Source: Bacteroidales bacterium (GTDB lineage: Bacteria > Bacteroidota > Bacteroidia > Bacteroidales > VadinHA17). Taken from it: a DNA stretch of 64,000 bases. How positions within the stretch are numbered: the stretch's first letter is position 1; each line of letters opens with the position of its first letter. A program made the translations under genes and the position numbers. The notes below the pieces were generated by a model. The model saw nothing but the letters and a program-made list of their open reading frames with translations, made no database searches and had not been told where the DNA came from. The DNA lies in NCBI GenBank assembly GCA_020201035.1, contig JAIVHO010000031.1, positions 186,001 through 250,000 of the forward strand, written 5' to 3'. Shown piece by piece: positions 17,495 to 25,623 of the stretch.

Positions 17495-18301
17495 ATGGAT
17501 ACCATCAGTAATATCAGACTGGCAGAAGCAGAGCTGCTTGGCTTTGCAATACACAGGCTCAGGATTATTTTCAAAAGCAGCTCCCTCACCGGACACAATA
17601 CGGATCATCATCTCAGGGTTTGGAAGAATGCTTCCGGAATTGCGGAAGCCCTTTCACTAAAAGGAGAATATTTCACACTGAAGGAGATAAAGGAGCTGAT
17701 GCTTGCTGCACTTTTTCATGATACAGGGATGATTTATGAAACGGGGGAACGCCACGGAAATGCAGGGGCAGAACTGTTTCTTACCTTTGATGAATTTAAA
17801 GGCGGGGATATTGAAGTTGAAAAAGTAGCAATGGCAATAGAGAAGCATGACGATAAAAGCTACCTCAATGGCACCGGAGAGAGAAGATCAACACTGACAA
17901 TTCTTACAACAGCAGACGACATGGATGCTTTTGGTATTATCGGTTTTCTCAGATATATGGAGATTTATTCACACAGAGATATCAGCAGCTCCCGACTGGC
18001 GCAGCATATAATTAAAAACGCATCTTCAAGATTTAGCCATTTCAGGGATACATGGAGCGACCTTGACCAAATTCTTTCTGAAACAACAAAGAGATATAAC
18101 ACTCTCTGCAAATGCTGCCGGGCGATTGAGAATCCCGGCTTTTCAAGGACCATGCAACTTTTTGCTGAGAGATCATTCACCCTTGCCGGTCAGGAGGAAA
18201 ATAACCTTTATACAGCAGCTACAACACTGCTTAATAGCGAATTTACTGAAGTCAGAGAGATTGCAGGCACCGGAAGAGAGTCAATATCAGATATGCTGTA
18301 G
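17495..18301 (+). CDS. HD-domain phosphohydrolase
   Basis: A 268-residue HD-superfamily protein. The metal-binding set is visible: the first histidine in HNTDHHLRVWKNASG (about residue 36), HD in LAALFHDTGMIYETGERHG, the histidine in EKHDDKSY and the aspartates of TTADDMDAFG. It is likely a metal-dependent nucleotide phosphohydrolase or phosphodiesterase, but the substrate is unknown. The frame is open from a TTG at 17486; ATG 17495 is preferred and follows a terminator stem directly, leaving no room for an ordinary ribosome-binding site. Confidence 0.8.
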   Translation: MDTISNIRLAEAELLGFAIHRLRIIFKSSSLTGHNTDHHLRVWKNASGIAEALSLKGEYFTLKEIKELMLAALFHDTGMIYETGERHGNAGAELFLTFDEFKGGDIEVEKVAMAIEKHDDKSYLNGTGERRSTLTILTTADDMDAFGIIGFLRYMEIYSHRDISSSRLAQHIIKNASSRFSHFRDTWSDLDQILSETTKRYNTLCKCCRAIENPGFSRTMQLFAERSFTLAGQEENNLYTAATTLLNSEFTEVREIAGTGRESISDML

Positions 18302-18482
18302 AAATGGTTCAGTAATAGAATTTATAGGTGCCGTTTTTGTAATTTTCAGCCCGGTATCAATCCCTCTTATCCGGATGCTAAAAAGGATAATTGAACTTCT
18401 TATAATATGAAATGATCACCAACTCTTTTAATCAGACATTCACCGGGTTAACGGCACAACAAAAACAACGAATAAAACATTT

Positions 18483-20279
18483 ATGAAGATTAAACAGATT
18501 ACTGCTCCGCTGATTATCATCGCCATTATAGCCTTCGGTTGCAAAAGTGAAGGTGAGCCTGACATAACACTTAAATATAATGATAACATCTCCCTGACCT
18601 GGGAGGAGACTATTGCCGCCTATCAGGAGCTTGACAGGTTCTACCCTGAAGCCAGGCTTACCGAGGTGGGACTTACCGACATAGGTAAGCCACTGCATCT
18701 TTTTATGATCTCTGCAGACCGTGATTTTGATCCTGAATCAATCCGGGAAAAGGGGAAATGCATTGTTCTTGTAAATAACGGTATACATCCCGGTGAGCCT
18801 GAAGGCATTGACGCATCAATAGAATTTGCAATGAACCTGCTGAATGATCGTGACGGCAAGGGAAAGATTCTTAAAAACACGGTAATTGCCATTATTCCGG
18901 TGTATAATATAGGAGGAGCACTTGACAGAAGTCCCTACTACAGGATGAATCAGCACGGACCCGTGGATAAGGGCAGAAGGAGAAACGCAAAGAACATGGA
19001 CCTTAACAGGGACTTTGCAAAGCAGGATACAAGAAATGCCGTCAGCTTTGCCCGTCTCTTTACTACACTCAATCCGGATCTCTTCCTTGACACACACACC
19101 ACAAACGGTTCTGACCACCAGTACGTGATAACCCTTATACCCACACTGCATTCCAAAATGGAGAGCAATATGGGTGAGTTCTTCAAGGAAAAGATGCTCC
19201 CTGAGCTATACCGCCGTATGGATCAGGAGTCAGGGTATCCCATGATACCATATGTAATGACGATGAACAGGGGAGATATCCGCAGCGGTATTACCGGCTA
19301 TAATGATGCCCCCTTTTACAGCACAGGCTATACTTCCCTCTTTAACTGCTTCTCTTTTATGACTGAAAATCTTGTTTATGCGCCTTTCCCCGACAGGGTA
19401 AGGTCAGTTATTGCATTCCTTGAACATATGACCTCCTTTGCCAGTGAAAACTGTGAAGAGATACGGAGCCTTAAGGACGAGGCTGACAGAAAGATAGCTG
19501 AACAGGAGGAGTTTGTGCTTAGCTGGAAACTGGATCCTACATATTCGGAAAATATTGAGTTCAGGGGCTATGAATATATACAGAAGGAATCACCCTTAAC
19601 AGGACACCGCACCGGTACATATGACCATAATCAGCCCTGGGTTGATACTATTCCGTACTTTACCAGATACCTGCCCGTTGACAGGGTAACAAGACCCGGG
19701 GCATATATTATTCCGCAGGCATGGGAGGAGATTGGCCTGAAGTTCCTTGACAATAATATCACTGTCCACAGGCTTACTGAAGACATGGAGCTTGATGTTG
19801 AGGCATACTATATAGATAATGCTGAATCTTCCGCCAGAACAACACAGGGGCATCATCTGAACACAAACGTTAAGGTAAGAAAAGAAACCATAACTATGAA
19901 TTATTATCGCGGCGATCTGGTTGTGATCCCGAATCAGGCCGGAAACAGATATATTGTTGAGATGCTTGAGCCTCACGCTCCAGCATCATGGTTTGCATGG
20001 AATTTCTTCGACTCGGTGCTTGAGTCGCACGATTTCTACTCTGTATGGGGGTTTGAAAGTCATTTTATGGATCTGCTTGATCAGGACCCGCAGCTGAGGG
20101 AACTGTTTGAAGCCAGAAAGGAAAGTGACCCTGAATTTGCTGCCGATCCGGTTGCACAGCTTGGGTATTTGTACCAGGTTGCCCCGGTTCATGAAATTGA
20201 GAAATGGAACAGGCTATATCCGGTAACCAGAGTGATTAAAACAGAGAATTTGAAAATTGAAAAAGTGGAGGCTGAATGA
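18483..20279 (+). CDS. M14-family metallocarboxypeptidase, lipoprotein
   Basis: A 598-residue zinc peptidase. The N-terminus has a lipoprotein signal with lipobox IIAFGC (C20), so it is anchored in the envelope. The M14 zinc ligands are H102 and E105 in NNGIHPGEPEGIDAS and H205 in FLDTHTTNGSDHQY. The substrate-binding region NAKNMDLNRDFAKQDT is also clear. The C-terminal half is an extra domain typical of large Bacteroidota M14 proteins. It would trim peptides outside the cytoplasm. Its stop overlaps the start of the PLP decarboxylase gene by 4 bases (ATGA), so the two are translationally coupled. Confidence 0.9.
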   Translation: MKIKQITAPLIIIAIIAFGCKSEGEPDITLKYNDNISLTWEETIAAYQELDRFYPEARLTEVGLTDIGKPLHLFMISADRDFDPESIREKGKCIVLVNNGIHPGEPEGIDASIEFAMNLLNDRDGKGKILKNTVIAIIPVYNIGGALDRSPYYRMNQHGPVDKGRRRNAKNMDLNRDFAKQDTRNAVSFARLFTTLNPDLFLDTHTTNGSDHQYVITLIPTLHSKMESNMGEFFKEKMLPELYRRMDQESGYPMIPYVMTMNRGDIRSGITGYNDAPFYSTGYTSLFNCFSFMTENLVYAPFPDRVRSVIAFLEHMTSFASENCEEIRSLKDEADRKIAEQEEFVLSWKLDPTYSENIEFRGYEYIQKESPLTGHRTGTYDHNQPWVDTIPYFTRYLPVDRVTRPGAYIIPQAWEEIGLKFLDNNITVHRLTEDMELDVEAYYIDNAESSARTTQGHHLNTNVKVRKETITMNYYRGDLVVIPNQAGNRYIVEMLEPHAPASWFAWNFFDSVLESHDFYSVWGFESHFMDLLDQDPQLRELFEARKESDPEFAADPVAQLGYLYQVAPVHEIEKWNRLYPVTRVIKTENLKIEKVEAE

Positions 20280-21706
20280 AAGAGTTTAATCCGGAGCAAT
20301 TCCGGTCTGAAGGGCACAGAATAGTAGACCTGCTGGCAGAATATCTGGAGGAGGCAACTAAAGGAGAGGGTTACGCCGTACTTCCAGTGAGTGACCCTGA
20401 TGAACTGGCTGAATATTTTACACTTGACAGCGGAAACGGAAGGCCTGAATCCTACATAACAATTGTGAATGAATTTATAAAATACTCAAACCATCTTCAT
20501 AACCCTGGCTATATCGGACATCAGTGCACCTCTCCCCTGCCCCTTGGAGCCCTCTCGCATCTTACCGCCACACTGCTGAACAATGGTTCAGCGGTTTACG
20601 AGATGGGCCCGGCAAACAGCGCAATGGAGAGGGCGGTAATCAAACATCTGGCAGCCAAAATGGGGTTTGATAAAAAGGCAGACGGTATACTAACACACGG
20701 TGGCAGTGCGGGAAACCTGACAGCACTCCTTGCTGCCCGCCAGGCTAAATGCAGCTATAATATCTGGGAAGAGGGTGTAAGGGAAAATATGAAACCGGGA
20801 TTTCTGGTTTCAGCAGAGTCTCATTACAGTGTTGTGAGAAATCTTAAGATAATGGGCCTGGGTGCAGAGAGTGCTGTTACAGTAAGATCAGGAGATGGCT
20901 TCAGGATGGACCCGGGATCATTCAGCCATGCAATGAAAGATGCAGAGAAAAACGGGATAAACGTTATCGGCATGGTTGCCAGCAGCTGCTCCACAGCAAC
21001 AGGAAGCTATGACAACCTGATGTACGTTGCGGAGTTTTGCAAAAAACATGATCTCTGGATGCATGTTGATGGTGCTCACGGAATGGGTGTTGTTTTTTCT
21101 GACCGGTACAGGCATCTGGTAAAAGGTGTGGAAGCAGCAGACTCAGTAATTATCGATTTTCACAAGATGCTGCTTACTCCCGGACTTAATACAGCGGTTC
21201 TTTTCAAGGATGGAGACCGCTCCTATGAAACCTTTGAGCAGAAAGCGTCCTATCTCTTTAGCCAGGGCGTAGAAAGGGAGTGGTATAACGGTGCGAAGAG
21301 GAGTCTTGAGTGTACCAAGAGTTCGATGGGATTCGTTGCATGGTCACTCTTCAGGTACTATGGTGACTCGCTCTTTAGTGACTATATTGATGACAGATAT
21401 GATACTGCTGCTCAGTTTGGGGCGATGATAGAAGGGCTACCCGATTTTGAGCTTCTTACACCACCCCAATCCAATATTGTCTGCTTCAGACATATACAGG
21501 AAGGGAAATCACCCACGGAACTAAATGCGCACAACGACCTGCTCAGGGAAAAGCTGATTGCCGATGGAACATTTTATATTGTAAAAACCACGGTAGATGG
21601 TAATGTATGGCTGAGGGTAACAATAATAAATCCGCTGACAGGGATGGAAACCCTGAAGAGGCTGATTGAAAAATTAAGGGAGATAGCCGGGAAGGCATCT
21701 ATTTAA
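20276..21706 (+). CDS. Group II PLP-dependent decarboxylase (aromatic amino acid / glutamate type)
   Basis: A 476-residue fold-type I decarboxylase. The PLP lysine is K297 in VIIDFHKMLLTPG, the pyridine-nitrogen aspartate is D265 in WMHVDGAHGMGV, and HGGSAGNLTALLAAR and VSAESHYSVVRNLKIMG are further family marks. It would decarboxylate an L-amino acid to an amine plus CO2. The sequence does not separate tyrosine/tryptophan from cysteine-sulfinate or diaminobutyrate substrates. The 4-base overlap with the upstream peptidase gene suggests that peptide-derived amino acids feed it. The convergent FAH-family gene overlaps its last 8 bases. Confidence 0.88.
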   Translation: MKEFNPEQFRSEGHRIVDLLAEYLEEATKGEGYAVLPVSDPDELAEYFTLDSGNGRPESYITIVNEFIKYSNHLHNPGYIGHQCTSPLPLGALSHLTATLLNNGSAVYEMGPANSAMERAVIKHLAAKMGFDKKADGILTHGGSAGNLTALLAARQAKCSYNIWEEGVRENMKPGFLVSAESHYSVVRNLKIMGLGAESAVTVRSGDGFRMDPGSFSHAMKDAEKNGINVIGMVASSCSTATGSYDNLMYVAEFCKKHDLWMHVDGAHGMGVVFSDRYRHLVKGVEAADSVIIDFHKMLLTPGLNTAVLFKDGDRSYETFEQKASYLFSQGVEREWYNGAKRSLECTKSSMGFVAWSLFRYYGDSLFSDYIDDRYDTAAQFGAMIEGLPDFELLTPPQSNIVCFRHIQEGKSPTELNAHNDLLREKLIADGTFYIVKTTVDGNVWLRVTIINPLTGMETLKRLIEKLREIAGKASI

Positions 21707-22310
21707 CTGCAAAATCAAAAACAATCTTTTCGCCAATTAACCCCCTGAGTCTGTCGCCCCTGAATACCCGTCCCACTCCGGCAGGTGTTCCTGTAAAGAT
21801 AAGATCACCTGTTTTTAGGGTAAAAAACTGTGACACCCGGGATATCAGTGCATCAAAGTCAAAGATCAGATCAGATGAGTTGCCCTGTTGTACAACTTCT
21901 TCATTTCTTATAAGTGTAAAATCTATACTGGTGACATCTCCGGCCTCCTCCTTAGGGATGAACATCCCGATGGGTGCTGCACCATCAAAAGCCTTTGAGA
22001 GCTCCCAGGGCAATCCTTTCCGGGAAAAGTCCGACTGCAGGTCACGCGCAGTAAAATCCACTCCCAGTGTAATTTCATTATAATATCTATGTGCAAACGC
22101 GGGAGTGATATACCTCCCCACCTTACATATCTTGAGAACCAGTTCAGCCTCATACTCTATTCTTTCTGAAAAATCAGGAATAAAGAACGGCTTGTTCTTT
22201 TTCAACAGCGAGGAGTCAGCCTTAAGAAATATTACCGGCTCGGTCGGAATCTCCCTGCCCATCTCAAGTGCATGATTCCTGTAGTTCAGTCCGGCACAGA
22301 TAATCTTCAT
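21699..22310 (-). CDS. Fumarylacetoacetate hydrolase (FAH) family protein
   Basis: A 203-residue single-domain FAH protein. The start KIICAGLNYRNHALEMG and EPVIFLKADSSLL are typical. Metal-binding acidic residues occur in RIEYEAELVLKICKVG (ExE) and the aspartate in ITLGVDFTARDLQ, and the C-terminus has GDLIFTGTPAGVGRVFRGD. The family hydrolyses or decarboxylates 1,3-dicarbonyl compounds; small members include oxaloacetate decarboxylases and acylpyruvate hydrolases. The substrate here is unknown. It is the last gene of a long minus-strand run, 13 bases after the exonuclease gene. Confidence 0.87.
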   Translation of the reverse strand: MKIICAGLNYRNHALEMGREIPTEPVIFLKADSSLLKKNKPFFIPDFSERIEYEAELVLKICKVGRYITPAFAHRYYNEITLGVDFTARDLQSDFSRKGLPWELSKAFDGAAPIGMFIPKEEAGDVTSIDFTLIRNEEVVQQGNSSDLIFDFDALISRVSQFFTLKTGDLIFTGTPAGVGRVFRGDRLRGLIGEKIVFDFAVK

Positions 22311-22323
22311 TGCCCGCCTCCCT

Positions 22324-23091
22324 TTACTGGTTAAATTCCCTGAGCCTTATCTCTGTCAAAACCTTTTTTGTGTAGAGGGGGAAATCACCGTTCATCATCC
22401 ATGCATAATAACTTGGTTCCTCCCTTAATACAGTGGTAACCGGTTTACCCTTATGCTTCCCGAAATTGAATACTTCAACTCCATTGTTGTTAAGAACTAT
22501 CCTGCCGGCAAGATCAACAAGCCTGTTCTGAGAACTGAAGGCGGCAAGTTTCTCAATATCATTACTCAGATCGGAGTAATGATCAAGCTGAGCCTTCAGA
22601 ATCTCGTAGGTGGCTCTGGTGTCAGCCTCGGCACTGTGTGCATTGGTAAGTTTTTTATTACAATAAAATATATAGGCAGCTGACAGTGTTCTCTGCTCCT
22701 TCTTATGAAAAATTACCTGCACATCAACATATCTCCTCCTTCGGATATCAAAATCAACATCACATCTCAAAAACTCCTCTGCCAGCAGTGGTATATCAAA
22801 TTTTATGGCATTATACCCCGCGAGGTCGCACCCGTCAATAAACCCGGCAACCTCTTTTGCTATCTCCCTGAAGACAGGACAATCCATGACATCCTCATCA
22901 CTGATTCCATGAATTGCCGTAACCTCCTTCGGTATAGGCATTTCCGGATTGACTCTTTTTGTGAACCATGTTTCAGCCCCTTCGGGTTCAACACGCAGGA
23001 TGGATATCTCAACTATCCTGTCAGATGCAATGTTAACACCTGTTGTTTCAAGGTCAAAAAAAGCTAGTGGTCTTTTAAGTTCAAGCTGCAT
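22324..23091 (-). CDS. 3'-5' exonuclease, DnaQ-like DEDDh, with ExoX-type C-terminal tail
   Basis: A 255-residue exonuclease. Motif I is FFDLETTGVNIASDRIVEI (residues 12-30), motif II is YNAIKFDIPLLAEEF, and motif III is NAHSAEADTRATYEIL with the DEDDh histidine. The C-terminal 45 residues, VFNFGKHKGKPVTTVL and SYYAWMMNGDFPLYTKK, resemble the small tail found in exonuclease X and related proteins. It may act in DNA repair or as a free proofreading nuclease. It lies 113 bases downstream of dnaN on the same strand, a fitting place for a replication helper. Confidence 0.88.
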   Translation of the reverse strand: MQLELKRPLAFFDLETTGVNIASDRIVEISILRVEPEGAETWFTKRVNPEMPIPKEVTAIHGISDEDVMDCPVFREIAKEVAGFIDGCDLAGYNAIKFDIPLLAEEFLRCDVDFDIRRRRYVDVQVIFHKKEQRTLSAAYIFYCNKKLTNAHSAEADTRATYEILKAQLDHYSDLSNDIEKLAAFSSQNRLVDLAGRIVLNNNGVEVFNFGKHKGKPVTTVLREEPSYYAWMMNGDFPLYTKKVLTEIRLREFNQ

Positions 23092-23204
23092 AGAATACTA
23101 TTTAGGAGAAAAACAAAGACTCTCACCCGGCCAGAGACCGGGGAGGGGAAACAGATAGTGGTAAAATTTCTGTCAGCCTGCTGCCCTGCAGAATTATTCA
23201 GCAA

Positions 23205-24338
23205 TCAGGCATTTATCATCATCGGCATCAGAAGCATCAGAAGATCCTCATTATCATTTTCAGCTTCAGCCGGAAGCAGCAATCCTGCTCTTGTGGGATC
23301 AGCCAGTTCAAGAACAATATCTGTTGAGGATATATTTGAGAGTATCTCCAGCAGGAATACAGACTTAAATCCTATCTCCATCTCCTCGCCTTCATACTGG
23401 CAGTTAATTCTTTCATAGGCCGATATTGAAAAGTCAATATCCTGAGCAGATACCTTTATCTGATTGCCTGTTAACTCGAGTTTAATAAGGTTACTTGCCT
23501 GATTTGAGAAAACTGAAACCCTTCTCAGTGTATTCAGAAGTTCTATACGATCAACAACAATCCTGCGTGGATTATTCACAGGAATCACTGAATTATAATT
23601 AGGATAATTGCCCTCTACCAACCGGCATACCACCCTGTACTCCTCAAGTGTAAAGAAGGCATTCTTATCATCAAATTCAACTCCGACACTCCCCTCTTCC
23701 CTGGGAAGGATATTCCTTAGCAGTGAGGCAGGCTTTTTGGGCAGTATAAATGATGCAGATGATTCGGCTGTGGCATCCGTACGCTTGTAACGTACCAGTT
23801 TATGGGCATCTGACGCAACAAAATTTATTCCGTCTGTACCTGCCTCAACAAATATACCACCCATCACAGGCCTCAGCTCGTCATCCGCCGTGGCAAAAAC
23901 AGTCTTGCTAATACCAGAGAGCAATACATTTGCATCAATGAAAAATGAGAACTTTTTATCTTCCCTTATTGCCGGAAGAACAGGGAAATCAATGCCATTC
24001 TGCCCAACAATACTGAATTTCCCCTTTTCAGAGCTTATAACCACAGCCATAGTGTCGCTGTTTATCTCAAAAGCAAGCGGCTGATCTGAAAACTCCTTCA
24101 GGGTATCAAGCAGAATCCTGGCCGGGATTGCAATAGTTCCCTCCCCCTCTACATTTTCAAGCTTCATTGTTGTTATCAGTGTAGATTCCAGGTCAGATGC
24201 TGTAATCTCTATATTTTTACCCTCAATCCTGAAAAGAAAATTATCAAGGATGGGCAGGGTGTTTTTATTGCTGATTACCTTGCTGATTCCCTGCAGGTGA
24301 CCAAGTAGCTCTGTGCTTGAAACGACGAATTTCATCAT
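23205..24338 (-). CDS. dnaN: DNA polymerase III beta subunit (sliding clamp)
   Basis: A 377-residue sliding clamp made of three related domains. Visible marks are VISNKNTLPILDNFLFRIEG, IPARILLDTLKEF, FVASDAHKLVRYKR, the middle-domain start SASFILPKKPASLLRNILP and the C-terminal LLMLLMPMMIN. It encircles DNA and tethers polymerases and repair proteins. The start is ATG 24338 or the adjacent ATG 24335. The roughly 200 bases upstream are AT-rich and non-coding. No dnaA is nearby, so this is not the classic origin arrangement; dnaN sits instead behind the gliding/ABC genes. Confidence 0.96.
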   Translation of the reverse strand: MMKFVVSSTELLGHLQGISKVISNKNTLPILDNFLFRIEGKNIEITASDLESTLITTMKLENVEGEGTIAIPARILLDTLKEFSDQPLAFEINSDTMAVVISSEKGKFSIVGQNGIDFPVLPAIREDKKFSFFIDANVLLSGISKTVFATADDELRPVMGGIFVEAGTDGINFVASDAHKLVRYKRTDATAESSASFILPKKPASLLRNILPREEGSVGVEFDDKNAFFTLEEYRVVCRLVEGNYPNYNSVIPVNNPRRIVVDRIELLNTLRRVSVFSNQASNLIKLELTGNQIKVSAQDIDFSISAYERINCQYEGEEMEIGFKSVFLLEILSNISSTDIVLELADPTRAGLLLPAEAENDNEDLLMLLMPMMINA

Positions 24339-24537
24339 TTGGTATTTTTATTTAATGGTATGTTGAACCCCTGAGGGCCCCTTGTTATAAATCCGCTGGT
24401 GTTCATTGCGTAACCATTTTCACTATAATTGCTGACCATGCGGATATTTCTTAATATAACTGCTTGATTAAAAGATACATTTATAATATTAAACTGACTA
24501 CCAATATTAGTAAAAAAACTCTTAACCTCAAATAAAA

Positions 24538-25623
24538 TCATTCAGAAATAAATTTATCCCCCCGTATGATAACCGGATCAATATCAAAATAGGTCACAAT
24601 AAAGAGTTCTCCGCTTCTGTCCTTCTCTCCCAACAGCCTGTCATTGTCTACGGTACCATCACTACTGATAATCCTCCAGAACCTTACAAAATGCTCCCTG
24701 ACACCCTGAGACCCCTCAAACTGCCCGGGGATATTCTGATCCCCCTTATACTGTTCAGTGTTATTCTGACCTCCATTCTGCTGCTCCGTTCCATCCTGCA
24801 ACCCTGCAACCTGCTCCGTAACTCTTATTGTCAGTACCGGATCCTCGGCTAAAATGGAACCCACCCTTGAATCATCAAGCTCAGTGGACCATCTTTCAAA
24901 AGGGACAAAGGCATACCATGCAATATACTGTTCCACTGCAGCGGTATCAAAGACCTCTTGCGCAACACCATTCAGTGTCAGCCTGAAACGTCCACCTGCA
25001 GATTCAATCAGAAAAGACTCCTCCTCAGGCAACCTCCTGGTAACCTCTACCGAGATAATTCCGGAGGGATTAATCTCAAATATTGTAAAGGGCCTCCAGT
25101 ATCTGCTGCCGGATATAAACTGAATTGCCGGATTGATATCATATCCCGGCAGGTGTGCAATAAAATAGTCGCCACCCCTCTCCTTCTGAAAAATATTTCC
25201 ATCAGAATTTCCTGAAAGGAGGTAAACAGTGAAATCAGCAAGCATCCGGCCATTACCCTTAACCTCAACCGAAACAGGTAACACTGCTCCGTTGCCTGTT
25301 GCCTGATGGAAGAATTCATCAGAAACCGGTGACTTCACCTCTAATATGGCCAGTGTTCTGAGTAGCATATTTACTGCAGAGGGCCTTGCAACATCCTCCC
25401 CGTTTACCAACCAAATCCTTTCGTCGGGGCGGGTCAGAATCACCTCTTCCTTATCTCCGGATATTCTCACGTAATCAATTATTTCAGGGTTCTCTACGAC
25501 CAGGCGAGCAGTTCCCGTCTCCCTGTTTCTGACTATGATGATGATAACAAGAGTCAGAGCCAGTACAATTGCCAGCAGCAAAAGTTTTGCTATTGTCAGC
25601 CGTCTATTAGCTGATCCTGCCAT
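24538..25623 (-). CDS. DUF4340 domain protein with a decapeptide-repeat insert
   Basis: A 361-residue membrane-anchored protein with one N-terminal helix (LLLLAIVLALTLVIIIIV, about residues 13-30). The rest is a large outside domain with DYVRISGDKEEVILTRPDE and WLVNGEDVARPSAVNMLLRTLAILEV, typical of DUF4340 proteins found next to GldG-like ABC components. It overlaps the GldG-like gene by 17 bases, so the two are coupled and probably form one envelope complex. Residues about 267-306 are an unusual glutamine- and glycine-rich insert made of four degenerate 10-residue units, for example DGTEQQNGGQ and NNTEQYKGDQ. Confidence 0.82.
   Translation of the reverse strand: MAGSANRRLTIAKLLLLAIVLALTLVIIIIVRNRETGTARLVVENPEIIDYVRISGDKEEVILTRPDERIWLVNGEDVARPSAVNMLLRTLAILEVKSPVSDEFFHQATGNGAVLPVSVEVKGNGRMLADFTVYLLSGNSDGNIFQKERGGDYFIAHLPGYDINPAIQFISGSRYWRPFTIFEINPSGIISVEVTRRLPEEESFLIESAGGRFRLTLNGVAQEVFDTAAVEQYIAWYAFVPFERWSTELDDSRVGSILAEDPVLTIRVTEQVAGLQDGTEQQNGGQNNTEQYKGDQNIPGQFEGSQGVREHFVRFWRIISSDGTVDNDRLLGEKDRSGELFIVTYFDIDPVIIRGDKFISE
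24706..24825 (-). repeat. Four 30-bp tandem units inside the DUF4340 gene
   Basis: Units start at 24706, 24736, 24766 and 24796 and each opens with CTG on the plus strand. They are diverged but in phase with codons, and encode the decapeptides with the pattern xxTEQxxGxQ. Copy number may vary between strains. Confidence 0.7.

Noticed and set aside
24335..24541. 68-residue frame between the DUF4340 gene and dnaN
   Set aside because: AT-rich, low-complexity composition, no recognisable motif, and it occupies the expected dnaN leader region.
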